A DNA stretch of 39,549 nt. Origin: Citrobacter freundii. Lineage in GTDB: Bacteria; Bacteroidota; Bacteroidia; Chitinophagales; Chitinophagaceae. The stretch is taken from positions 1 through 39,549 of the forward strand of contig QFQQ01000060.1 in NCBI GenBank assembly GCA_003243445.1, in the 5' to 3' direction. The notes under the pieces are model-generated. The model was not told the DNA's origin and searched no databases. It saw only the letters and a program-made list of their open reading frames with translations. Below are positions 16,364-22,594 of this stretch, one piece after another. A program made the position numbers and the translations under genes. Position 1 is the stretch's first letter; each line of letters opens with the position of its first letter.

Positions 16364-16390
16364 GGGCTGCCGCCCGCAAAGAGGCAGCCC
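16364..16390 (-). terminator. Terminator-like hairpin between the small secreted-protein gene and cusA
   Basis: A perfect 8-base inverted repeat, GGGCTGCC and GGCAGCCC, with an 11-base loop. On the minus strand it is followed by TTTGATTAAAA, a weak U-rich tail. It lies just after the stop of the gene at 16399. It may reduce transcription into cusA or mark a processing point, and would attenuate rather than fully separate the two units. Confidence 0.55.
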
Positions 16391-16398
16391 CTGAATAA

Positions 16399-16797
16399 TC
16401 AGAGATGGTTTTTCAACACCCAGTTTACTTTATACATTTTGTGGAAACTGTCATATGCAGTAAGTTCTCCGTCTTCTTTGAAGGTCTGATCCAAAGCGTC
16501 GTGGAAAGGATGGTTTTGCGGAAACGCTTTTTTCAGGTTTGTCTTTGTAAGCGGTTGCAGTACGTCGGAATCTCCCGTTGTAAAGAAATAGGTGATTGGA
16601 TATTTGTCTGCCTGTTTGGGCGCATGTGCCTTGTGTTCGTATTTATACAGGACGACTTTCTCCCCGGCGTTCAGAACGGTATAGCCGTTCTTTTTAGTAG
16701 CGGTTGCAGCCGTTACTGAATTTTTCTGTGCTACTGAATTTTGTGAGAATGCCAGCAGGCTTCCTGCCAGCATAAAAAAGAAAAGGAACTTTTTCAT
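16399..16797 (-). CDS. Small secreted protein of unknown function, upstream of cusA
   Basis: 132 residues. The chosen ATG gives a clear signal peptide (MKKFLFFFMLAGSLLAFSQ, then NSVAQ). A longer frame up to 16881 would put a poor extension in front of it. The mature protein is about 110 residues, Lys-rich, with several His residues (YEHKAHAPKQADKYP, NHPFHDALDQTF) and no cysteine. I do not recognise the family. Its position between a HYC_CC_PP gene and cusA suggests a periplasmic accessory of copper efflux, perhaps a metallochaperone taking the place of CusF, which is missing here. That role is inferred from context only. Confidence 0.7.
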   Translation of the reverse strand: MKKFLFFFMLAGSLLAFSQNSVAQKNSVTAATATKKNGYTVLNAGEKVVLYKYEHKAHAPKQADKYPITYFFTTGDSDVLQPLTKTNLKKAFPQNHPFHDALDQTFKEDGELTAYDSFHKMYKVNWVLKNHL

Positions 16798-16995
16798 TGT
16801 TTTTGATTTTAATTGTGAAATATTGATTAATGAACGAATTGAAATAACAAACGGCTGAGCTGCCTGCGGAAGCTTTGACAATATTTACCACATCAAACAG
16901 GAGTGGAAAATCATTCATGCCAACTGAAGAATAGGCATAAGTATATCTTCAGTCTGAATGTAACAGACCGGCAGCGCCGCACACAAGGGGGATCT

Positions 16996-17030
16996 CATCA
17001 ACCTGCCTGAGCCGGGCGTGTTGGTTGATG
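16996..17030 (-). terminator. Inverted repeat after the HYC_CC_PP gene
   Basis: CATCAACC and GGTTGATG form perfect 8-base arms around a 19-base loop, a few bases downstream of the stop at 17042. There is no U-tract on either strand, so it may be an RNA-stabilising 3' hairpin rather than a true terminator. Confidence 0.35.
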
Positions 17031-17041
17031 ATTTTGGAACA

Positions 17042-17431
17042 TCAAATCCGGAAAACCCGGTTTAAAACATACAGCCGTGGATGTAGCTGGTCGGGGGGAT
17101 GATAGAAGGATGGTTTGGGACTGGCTGACCAGGTGAATAGTTGAAAATCGGAATGAGAGGCTGGTACCAATGCGATATCAACGTCAAATGTTTTGGACAG
17201 GTCGAAGGATACCTGCGTTGATTTTTGATGACCATCATCCAGATGCAGGTAAAAATCTTTGTCATGGCAGCAGTCCTTCATATCCTCGCTGCCACAGGCA
17301 CATTTATTGGTATGGTTGTGCCCAAAAGAAACAGAGGCAACGGTATCGCCGCAATAGTGTATGGAGCCGCTGATACCTGATGATGCGATCAGGTAAACGA
17401 ACATTAACGCTATGACGGCTATTGGTTTCAT
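17042..17431 (-). CDS. HYC_CC_PP-type small secreted metal-associated protein
   Basis: 129 residues with an N-terminal signal peptide (MKPIAVIALMFVYLIASSG). The layout gives the family its name: HYCGD near the start of the mature part, a Cys-rich CACGSEDMKDCCHDK with a CC pair, then a PP pair (FYHPPDQLHP) and the conserved ending LNRVFRI. Such proteins are common in Bacteroidota and often sit beside metal-transport genes; their function is not established. A second member lies at 21128-21514. A -7 promoter motif lies 30 bases upstream (17461-17468), so this gene probably begins the cus transcript. Confidence 0.75.
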   Translation of the reverse strand: MKPIAVIALMFVYLIASSGISGSIHYCGDTVASVSFGHNHTNKCACGSEDMKDCCHDKDFYLHLDDGHQKSTQVSFDLSKTFDVDIALVPASHSDFQLFTWSASPKPSFYHPPDQLHPRLYVLNRVFRI

Positions 17432-17460
17432 TGTTTATTTTACAACTATTTCAATTTTAG

Positions 17461-17468
17461 CAAAGTTA
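17461..17468 (-). promoter_or_regulatory. Bacteroidota -7 element for the HYC/cus transcript
   Basis: Read on the minus strand it is TAACTTTG, matching TAnnTTTG, 30 bases before the ATG of the HYC_CC_PP gene. No good -33 element is visible at the expected distance, as expected for a promoter that needs an activator. The HMA-AraC gene and a candidate AraC site (17509-17525) lie immediately upstream. Confidence 0.5.
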
Positions 17469-17496
17469 GTTTTAGGTGTTTTGAACTTTGTACGCA

Positions 17497-18099
17497 TTAT
17501 TTTGGATTTTGTATAAAATTTTGCACCTCTATTTTATCCAGATGAACACGCGCCGGAACCGGACTGAGCCGGTATTGTCCAGGTGTTTTTCCGGTAACTT
17601 TTTTAAACTGGGAGGACATGCTCTGTGACGAACTGTAACCCAAATCGTATGCGATATTGCTGATTGTTGTTTCGTCCTGTAAAAGCAGTTCCTTCACCCG
17701 TTCCACTTTTAACAGGATCAGGAACTTTTCCATCGTTATCTTTTCTGCCTCTGAAAAAATGCGGCTGATGTAGTAATAACTCATGCCGACTTTTTTTGCT
17801 ACATAATCTGATAACCGCAATTTTGAGGTCTTGCCTATCATCTCATTCATATACTCAAAAATGGCTGTCTTTGCTTTGGCAACTACCTGCTCTGTATGTG
17901 AGTTCACCACGGTAAAGCCCCAGGTTGCCAGCTTTCGGTTTAAAGCCGCCAAATCCTTTTCTGTCAGTTTATTTTCAAGCGTTACTTCGCCGAGGGTCGT
18001 TTTCAGGGCCTTGTAATTTCCTTCACCAAGCAGTTGTTTCACCTTGTCAATACAACGTTCACAGCACATGCCTTTGATATATAACTGATTTTGTTTCAT
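17497..18099 (-). CDS. AraC-family regulator with N-terminal HMA-like domain (second copy)
   Basis: 200 residues, a paralogue of the regulator at 265-828. The HMA-like domain opens with LYIKGMCCERCIDKVKQLL, where CCERC corresponds to the HMA metal loop; it continues with TTLGEVTLENKL, nearly the same as in the other copy. The AraC DNA-binding part is at residues 105-185 (ERVKELLLQDETTISNIAYD and SSQSMSSQFKKVTGKTPGQY). It lies directly upstream of the HYC/cus transcript and in the same orientation, so it is the obvious candidate regulator of cus. The fusion suggests direct sensing of Cu(I) or Ag(I) through Cys residues (inference). A 17-base repeat shared by its own upstream region and its 3' end may be its binding site. 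Confidence 0.85.
   Translation of the reverse strand: MKQNQLYIKGMCCERCIDKVKQLLGEGNYKALKTTLGEVTLENKLTEKDLAALNRKLATWGFTVVNSHTEQVVAKAKTAIFEYMNEMIGKTSKLRLSDYVAKKVGMSYYYISRIFSEAEKITMEKFLILLKVERVKELLLQDETTISNIAYDLGYSSSQSMSSQFKKVTGKTPGQYRLSPVPARVHLDKIEVQNFIQNPK
17509..17525. repeat. Candidate HMA-AraC operator, copy 1
   Basis: TTGTATAAAATTTTGCA, matching 16 of 17 bases with 18157-18173. It lies in the last codons of the araC-like gene, about 40-55 bases before the HYC/cus -7 element, where an activator would bind. A TTTTGAAC also lies on one side in both places (17479-17486 here). Confidence 0.45.
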
Positions 18100-18156
18100 T
18101 CTTTATTACGCTTGCAATAGACTTCGCATTTTGAACGTCCTGTATTAAAAACCAGG

Positions 18157-18173
18157 TTGTATAAAATCTTGCA
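18157..18173. repeat. Candidate HMA-AraC operator, copy 2
   Basis: TTGTATAAAATCTTGCA, 16/17 identical to 17509-17525, placed 58-74 bases upstream of the HMA-AraC start, with TTTTGAAC at 18129-18136. This is consistent with autoregulation. The rest of the gene-free stretch from 18100 to 18317 holds no other feature I can support. Confidence 0.45.
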
Positions 18174-18317
18174 TAAAGGTAAACCGTGAACAGCCGTTTA
18201 AAGAATGACCGTTATCACGGGAAAACCTGATTTCCGTCATGCGTGAAACCCCGCCTTTATTTCACTGTGCTAACCATGATGTTATGCTAACATTTCAAAG
18301 AAATCCGCTTAAAATTA

Positions 18318-18325
18318 TATCTTTG
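18318..18325 (+). promoter_or_regulatory. -7 promoter element of leader RNA copy 1
   Basis: TATCTTTG, an exact TAnnTTTG match on the plus strand, 7 bases upstream of the first base of the repeated leader. It would drive a rightward transcript running antisense into the truncated copA end. A matching element (TACCTTTG) sits at the same place before copy 2. Confidence 0.5.
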
Positions 18326-18331
18326 CACAAA

Positions 18332-18440
18332 ATATTCTTGAAGCGTTTTAGCTTTAAGTCCCGCACTGAAACTTAGGAACTTTCAAAGAGGCAATGGGAC
18401 AATAAGTGAGAACGCTCATGCTACGGCGTGGGCGCACTTA
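18332..18440 (+). repeat. Truncated copy of structured leader RNA (copy 1)
   Basis: About 109 bases matching 33273-33379 at roughly 90 percent by eye. The inner hairpin is intact: TAAGTG (18403-18408) pairs with CACTTA (18435-18440), and CGCTCATGC (18413-18421) with GCGTGGGCG (18426-18434) around a TACG loop. The 5' arms GCACTGA (18363-18369) and CTTAGGAA (18372-18379) are present, but their 3' partners are missing because the match stops at 18440 and copA sequence follows. The copy is therefore broken and probably non-functional, but it marks a recombination junction. Confidence 0.7.
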
Positions 18441-18829
18441 GGATATGAACCCGGAGCATCTCTAATGATTTCAGGATGCATTGGGCAAGTGTACTGTACA
18501 TTCTTTGGCTGAACTGACGGCAGCTTTTCTAAGTTCATACCACACACAGGGCAATTGCCTGGTTTATCATACACTTTGTCCCCTTCGCAGTGCATAGGGC
18601 AATAGTATTTGCCAGTTGCACCAACAGAAGGTTTATCTTTTTGGTGCTGGTGATGTTCATGTTTTTTATTTCTTTCATCCTGTACCGGCACTAACTGCAT
18701 ACCGCATACGGGACAGTTGCCGGGTTCATCATAAACTTTATCGCCTTCGCAATGCATGGGGCAATAGTATTTAGTTTGAACATCACTAACCTTATTATGG
18801 CTATGTGTGTGTAATAGACTGTTATCCAT
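18416..18829 (-). pseudogene. copA: 5' fragment of a copper-exporting P-type ATPase gene (copA), metal-binding domains only
   Basis: 137 codons. The frame holds a His-rich start and three heavy-metal-binding (HMBD) domains: two nearly identical KYYCPMHCEGDKVYD..PGNCPVCGM units and a third, YTCPMHPEIIRDAPGSYPKC. Such tandem domains form the N terminus of Bacteroidota Cu+-ATPases of about 800 residues. Here the frame leaves copA inside the third domain: KC is followed by AHAVA and a stop, residues encoded by the inner hairpin of leader copy 1 (18416-18440). The third domain also has Tyr where Cys is expected (GSYPKC versus GSCPKC). The membrane and catalytic parts are gone. It might still be translated as a small cytosolic metal binder. 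Confidence 0.75.
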
Positions 18830-19349
18830 AATTTTTTACTTTGAAACTCAAATAGTATATAAGAGCGGGTAATATCATAAACTGTAGTACAGGAGAAATA
18901 CCTACCTTAATGACCGGTATGAGAGGCATTGATTTGTCATAAGCCCAATTGCCTAATGAAAGGTGTCTCATTTCTGCTAAAATTGCCCCTATGCCACCCA
19001 CTAACATCAATATCAAAATTCGAAGCATGGTAAATTCCTGCACCCATAACGGGTTTTTATAAATCAGTGCAAAGCAGAAATAAATTAGAAGAACCATTAT
19101 AGCATCGGCTACCGATGCCAAAGCACAGAATGCAATGTGTTGTATATTGAACGGAGCGTCTTTATACAACGGCATTTGTAATACTTCCCATGCCAAATTA
19201 AACAGGAAAGCGAGCACAAGTGTAATGACAACAAATCGTTTAAAAACTTCTTTATTATCTACTTTCTTTAACAAATAAAGAAGCAATAAGACCACCAGTA
19301 TCAGAGCGATTACCGGTACAAGGAAAATGATAGGATTAAGAGTGTTCAT
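18822..19349 (-). CDS. Integral membrane protein of unknown function
   Basis: 175 residues with about five hydrophobic segments: residues 7-27, 41-56, 74-97, 107-125 and 148-168. An N-terminal helix PIIFLVPVIALILVVLLLLY is followed by a conserved-looking FNLAWEVLQMPLYKDAPF loop and a LAEMRHLSLGNWAYDKSMP loop. I do not recognise a named family; WEVLQMPLY recurs in uncharacterised Bacteroidota membrane proteins as I remember them. It overlaps the start of the copA fragment by 8 bases, so the two were one operon before copA was cut. It carries no Cys and few His residues, so metal binding is not evident. Confidence 0.7.
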   Translation of the reverse strand: MNTLNPIIFLVPVIALILVVLLLLYLLKKVDNKEVFKRFVVITLVLAFLFNLAWEVLQMPLYKDAPFNIQHIAFCALASVADAIMVLLIYFCFALIYKNPLWVQEFTMLRILILMLVGGIGAILAEMRHLSLGNWAYDKSMPLIPVIKVGISPVLQFMILPALIYYLSFKVKNYG

Positions 19350-19433
19350 TACACTTGTTTTAATGTTCTTTTATAACATGATTTACTCTATAGTAATGAG
19401 GGCTGTAACCTTTGGTTAAAACCCTCATAGAAT

Positions 19434-19745
19434 TTAAGCAGCAATCTTTCTGCATTCAGCTTCACATCTTCTGCATTCTTCTGCGCAACGTTTGCAATGT
19501 TCATCGTTATGCTTTTCGCATTCTTCGGCACAAGCACGGCAGGCATCGGCACATTGTTGTACTGAATTAGTACTGCCATTCCTACATTCCTCTGCACATC
19601 TGCGACATACATCAGCACATTGCCTGCATTGTGTTTCACACTGTTCCATTCCTGGCTGTCCTGCGCAATTTTCAGCACAGGAGTTGCACTCTTCTTCACA
19701 TGCTTCACAAGCATCAATGCAGCTTTGGAGATTTTGATTACTCAT
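19434..19745 (-). CDS. csp: Cys-rich four-helix-bundle copper-storage protein (Csp/DUF326-like)
   Basis: 103 residues, about one fifth of them cysteine, in CxxC and CxxxC patterns along helices (SCIDACEACEEECNSCAENC, CRRCAEECR, CRACAEECEKH). Csp proteins are known to store many Cu(I) ions inside a four-helix bundle lined with Cys, and this pattern and length fit. There is no signal peptide, so it should be cytosolic. It sits in the string of metal-binding genes after the ArsR/merTP unit, 84 bases upstream of the membrane-protein gene. An overlapping frame on the same strand is an artefact of the repetitive Cys codons. Confidence 0.85.
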   Translation of the reverse strand: MSNQNLQSCIDACEACEEECNSCAENCAGQPGMEQCETQCRQCADVCRRCAEECRNGSTNSVQQCADACRACAEECEKHNDEHCKRCAEECRRCEAECRKIAA

Positions 19746-19818
19746 TTTGTAATAGATTAAAGATGTCTTCAGTTCCGCTGTTGCCCGGTCTTCAGATTAG
19801 CTGTTGCCCTTAAAGTGA

Positions 19819-20076
19819 TTACTTAGTAGGTTTTGTGTATGTACCTTCTTTCATCATCTTTTGCTGCTCGGCTGTCATTTTCTGCTTTACCAGTTTCATC
19901 CCGCATTTTGGACATTCACCTTCATGGTCGCTCATTACCTCGTTGTGCATTGTGCAGGTGTACATTTCGTCTTTAGCTAATTGCTCTGTTTTTGGCTTGC
20001 TACTGTTGCCTGAACAAGCTGTAAATACAAATGCCATTGAAAAAAGGATAGCTGTGATAAAAAATAAATTTTTCAT
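19819..20076 (-). CDS. Small lipoprotein with one heavy-metal-binding (HMBD) domain
   Basis: 85 residues. The signal peptide ends in a lipobox (FVFTAC, Cys 21), so it is probably anchored in a membrane facing the periplasm. Residues 38-63 are one HMBD unit, MYTCTMHNEVMSDHEGECPK followed by CGMKLV, with the CxMH...CPxCGM ligand pattern. The tail KMTAEQQKMMKEGTYTKPTK is short and charged. It is likely a periplasmic copper or other soft-metal scavenger. It is followed by csp and preceded by a related three-domain protein. Confidence 0.8.
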   Translation of the reverse strand: MKNLFFITAILFSMAFVFTACSGNSSKPKTEQLAKDEMYTCTMHNEVMSDHEGECPKCGMKLVKQKMTAEQQKMMKEGTYTKPTK

Positions 20077-20143
20077 GATTGTTTGTTTTAAAGAGAGGCA
20101 GGCATAGCGCTGCCACCCATGTGACTTCGTTTAAAGTTGGGAA

Positions 20144-20584
20144 TTAATCTTTCTTGGTGTTCTTTGCGACCATCTGCATACCACAAACCGGGCATTTACC
20201 GTTTGTAGCACTACTGACATTTGGGTGCATTGAACAGGTATAAACAGTTGCAGCTTGCTTACTACCTCGCCTGTCTATAACTAATTTTGAACTGCATTTC
20301 GGACAATTACCGGGGCTGTTACTTACCACATCGGTATGCATTGGGCATGTATAGGTTTGCGTTACCTCTGCCTTCATTTGTTCTTTTTTGGATAGGATTA
20401 AATCCATGCCGCACTTGGGACACCTCCCCTGTTGGGAACTGTTCACTTCGGGATGCATTGGGCAGGTATAACTTGTTACCACTATTGCGTTACTATCTGC
20501 TTTTGATGATGTCTGCTTTGCTTTTTGGGCATAGATTGCTGTAGTACCAGCAATCATTAGCATAAGAATGATTAAGCGTTTCAT
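20144..20584 (-). CDS. Secreted protein with three heavy-metal-binding (HMBD) domains
   Basis: 146 residues. The chosen start gives a signal peptide MKRLIILMLMIAGTTAIYAQ; an upstream in-frame ATG at 20638 would bury it. Three HMBD repeats follow: SYTCPMHPEVNSSQQGRCPK, TYTCPMHTDVVSNSPGNCPK and VYTCSMHPNVSSATNGKCPV. The second ends CSSKL instead of CGM and so lacks the usual Met ligand. It is probably a periplasmic metal-binding protein acting before the Cus or P-type exporters. It lies between the HMA protein (20614) and the HMBD lipoprotein (19819), all on one strand with short spacers. Confidence 0.8.
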   Translation of the reverse strand: MKRLIILMLMIAGTTAIYAQKAKQTSSKADSNAIVVTSYTCPMHPEVNSSQQGRCPKCGMDLILSKKEQMKAEVTQTYTCPMHTDVVSNSPGNCPKCSSKLVIDRRGSKQAATVYTCSMHPNVSSATNGKCPVCGMQMVAKNTKKD

Positions 20585-20613
20585 TTTGTTTATTTTAATT
20601 AGTGAATGATAGA

Positions 20614-20979
20614 TTAGATATTGCGGTAATGACAACAATCAGGCAAAGCATTATAGGCTGTATCATTTGCCTTATATTGGTCATTGTCATGACCTACAGC
20701 GGCTAACTTCTTCTGTACTATGTCAGCAGCTTCCTTTTTAAAAATGCTGTATTTTGAGGTTAGTTTCTTTGTGTTTTCGTCCCATATAGCTGACTTCACA
20801 CCTTCAACAGATAAAGCGGTATTTTCTATACGCTTTTTACACATTACACAGACACCGTTTACCTTAAACGTTTGTGTACTTATACCAATGGTTCTTTGTG
20901 ATTTGTCGCTTTGTGCTGATGCAGTATGAAAGGTGAACAATGCACCTATTATGACGATTAATGTTTTAAGCGTTTTCAT
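20614..20979 (-). CDS. Periplasmic heavy-metal-associated (HMA) domain protein
   Basis: 121 residues. The signal peptide MKTLKTLIVIIGALFTFHTA ends in SAQ. The mature part is one HMA domain: FKVNGVCVMCKKRIENTALS with a CxxC metal site, then VEGVKSAIWDENTKKLTSKY and a second helix. An extra tail, DTAYNALPDCCHYRNI, adds a CC pair and a His. It resembles the MerP/CopZ fold but is exported. It is followed at 30 bases by the three-HMBD protein. It may pass Cu, Hg or Pb to the membrane exporters; the metal is not determined by the sequence. Confidence 0.82.
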   Translation of the reverse strand: MKTLKTLIVIIGALFTFHTASAQSDKSQRTIGISTQTFKVNGVCVMCKKRIENTALSVEGVKSAIWDENTKKLTSKYSIFKKEAADIVQKKLAAVGHDNDQYKANDTAYNALPDCCHYRNI

Positions 20980-21127
20980 TGTAATATTTATTGAGCTAAT
21001 TATTGCGAGGCAGCGAAAGCATTGCCTGATAATTAGAAATATGAAGGAATAAATTGAGAAAGTTGAGTTGATGAACTCAAGAATGCAATGGTATAACAGA
21101 ACGTTATAGCACTAAAGAGTGGGAAAA

Positions 21128-21514
21128 TCACAGTCTGAAAACGCAATTGTAAATGTAGATGGGTACGCCCTGATGTAAAGGCGGTGCATTGCTTCTATAA
21201 GCAATGGTAGTTTTTTGCGAAACAAAAGAAATATCTTGAAAAGAAGGAGTGTAAAGATGTAAGTCGATAAAATGCTTGAATGGAAAATCTGCCTGGTCGG
21301 CTGAAATATGATTATCCTTTACTTTGAAGAATTGAAACTTGCTATCGCAACATCCGGTCTTATCATCGCCATTGCCACATTTATCTTTTGCTTCCTGTAA
21401 TAATGAAAAAGTTACTGATTTGAGCTTGCCGCAACAATAAAACTGCTTTAGGCTGAAGCCCATTGTTGCCAATGAGTAAACACAAATAAGCAATATGATT
21501 GCAGCTTTTTTCAT
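21128..21514 (-). CDS. HYC_CC_PP-type small secreted protein (second copy)
   Basis: 128 residues with signal peptide MKKAAIILLICVYSLATMGF. The family layout is present: FYCCGKL in the HYC position, DKTGCCDSK with the CC pair, a PP pair in SNAPPLHQG, and the ending YIYNCVFRL. It is clearly related to, though divergent from, the protein at 17042-17431. It opens the small-metal-binder string. The 166 bases upstream carry a tandem 11-base repeat 21 bases apart (21553-21584), suggesting its own regulated promoter. Function unknown; envelope metal handling is likely from context. Confidence 0.72.
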   Translation of the reverse strand: MKKAAIILLICVYSLATMGFSLKQFYCCGKLKSVTFSLLQEAKDKCGNGDDKTGCCDSKFQFFKVKDNHISADQADFPFKHFIDLHLYTPSFQDISFVSQKTTIAYRSNAPPLHQGVPIYIYNCVFRL

Positions 21515-21552
21515 TATCTTATAGCGAAAGTACGAATATTTAAAAGGGAAGG

Positions 21553-21584
21553 TTTACAGAATTATGGTTAAGTTTTACAGAATT
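21553..21584. promoter_or_regulatory. Tandem 11-base direct repeat, candidate activator site
   Basis: TTTACAGAATT occurs at 21553-21563 and exactly again at 21574-21584. The 21-base centre spacing is two DNA turns. It lies 40-70 bases upstream of the HYC_CC_PP start. A weak -7-like TACTTTCG (minus strand) sits nearer the gene at about 21524-21531. Such spacing is typical of AraC-type or response-regulator dimers. Confidence 0.4.
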
Positions 21585-21625
21585 TTTGGATGAGCTGCTA
21601 AACTCTTACCTTTTGTATTCTTGCA

Positions 21626-21648
21626 GCCTTGATATTCAAGGCTTTTTT
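21626..21648 (+). terminator. Rho-independent-terminator-like hairpin on the plus strand
   Basis: GCCTTGA, loop TAT, TCAAGGC, followed by TTTTTT: a textbook intrinsic terminator on the plus strand, although no plus-strand gene precedes it. On the minus strand the U-tract is in the wrong place for the gene ending at 21681. It may end an antisense transcript, or be a relic of an earlier gene order. Confidence 0.45.
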
Positions 21649-21680
21649 CCTTTAACTCAACAAGAAGGTCGTACCATTCA

Positions 21681-21896
21681 TTAGTTACAACAAGATTTGC
21701 TCGTTTGTATCGGCGGGCAAGCTACAGTGCCATAGCTGCAAAATACGCAACAATCTCCCTGCTTGGGCTTTAGTATTGTCTCACAATTTGTACACTTGTA
21801 GAAATACTGACAAGCATCTGTAGGCATGGTTTCTTCTTTCTGAAAACCGCAATTAGGGCAAGTGATAGTCGATTGTAGTGTTAGTGTTTTTTCCAT
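21681..21896 (-). CDS. GDCCVFCSYG-motif small Cys-rich protein next to merTP
   Basis: 71 residues from the ATG at 21896, two bases after the merTP-like stop; an ATG at 21941 lies inside that gene. Residues 9-14 hold CPNCGF, followed by YKCTNCETILKPKQGDCC and VFCSYGTVACPP. The GDCCVFCSYG block is a recurrent signature of short zinc-ribbon-like proteins found beside MerT-type transporters. The C terminus SKSCCN adds two more Cys. There is no signal peptide, so it is probably cytosolic and may receive metal from the transporter. Its precise role is not known to me. Confidence 0.75.
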   Translation of the reverse strand: MEKTLTLQSTITCPNCGFQKEETMPTDACQYFYKCTNCETILKPKQGDCCVFCSYGTVACPPIQTSKSCCN

Positions 21897-21898
21897 GA

Positions 21899-22594
21899 TT
21901 ACTCTGCTTTCTGGCAACTTGACTTCGATGAACTGCTGCACTCTTTTGTATTGCTTGCTTGTGCTGTTGAACCGCTATTTAGTAATTCGTACCCTTTTAC
22001 TTTGTAGCCTGTTTTGTTAATGGCTACTTCAATGGTTTTTACATCAACTTTTGATTTATTGAAAGTAACCAAGCTACTTCTTGTTGCATAAGAGGTTTTA
22101 TAGGCTAATATACCGTTCACTTTAGACAGTTCATTGTTTACATGCTCTTCGCAACCTTCACAAGTCATGCCTTGTATAGTGAACTTAACTTGTTGCTTGT
22201 TATCGACAACTGCAAGTTCCGTTGCCGTCGTAGTGGACTTTGGATAGAACACTTTAGCGTATAGTGGAAATGCCATCATTAAAATAGCAAAGACAGTGAC
22301 AATACCCAGGAATGCTTTTGACTGAAGGAAAGATGCCTTCCTTGTTGTTTCGCAATTGCACTCTGTATCGTTTGTTTTAGCAGGTTTTAGTTTTCCGTAC
22401 CAAGCAAAGGCAAGGACAGCTATAGATAGTCCTATTAAATAGGGTCGTGCGGGTTCTATCCAAGAAAAGTTTGCTGCAATGCTGCTACTGCCTGCAAGCA
22501 AGGCAACAAAAGGTGCAATGCAACAAAGCGAAGCTGCAATAGCCGATAATATTCCTGCACTTGTGAATGTGCCTGATGATTTTAAACTTATCAT
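21899..22594 (-). CDS. merTP: MerTP-like mercuric/metal transport protein (MerT membrane part plus HMA domain)
   Basis: 231 residues. The first half is MerT-like: three membrane helices, with the Cys pair in helix 1 (AIAASLCCIAPFVALLAG), a second segment (residues 50-66) and a cytosolic CNCETTRK. The second half is an exported-side HMA domain, VKFTIQGMTCEGCEEHVNNE, with GMTCEGC as metal site. The tail is Cys/Ser-rich (ECSSSSKSSCQKAE). Known MerT/MerP proteins import Hg(II) for reduction by MerA, but no merA lies in this window. It overlaps the ArsR gene by 4 bases, so ArsR and MerTP are translated together. Confidence 0.85.
   Translation of the reverse strand: MISLKSSGTFTSAGILSAIAASLCCIAPFVALLAGSSSIAANFSWIEPARPYLIGLSIAVLAFAWYGKLKPAKTNDTECNCETTRKASFLQSKAFLGIVTVFAILMMAFPLYAKVFYPKSTTTATELAVVDNKQQVKFTIQGMTCEGCEEHVNNELSKVNGILAYKTSYATRSSLVTFNKSKVDVKTIEVAINKTGYKVKGYELLNSGSTAQASNTKECSSSSKSSCQKAE

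Noticed and set aside
18550..18780. Tandem DNA repeats that might be a CRISPR or satellite
   Set aside because: The similarity is between two coding copies of the same metal-binding domain in the copA fragment, not regularly spaced repeats.
19388..19717. 109-codon open frame overlapping the Csp-like gene on the same strand
   Set aside because: It is an out-of-frame shadow created by the repetitive Cys/Glu codons; the Csp-like frame has the clear family pattern.
21899..22594. Complete mercury-resistance operon
   Set aside because: No merA, merB or MerR-type regulator is present in the window, so I call only a MerTP-like transporter.
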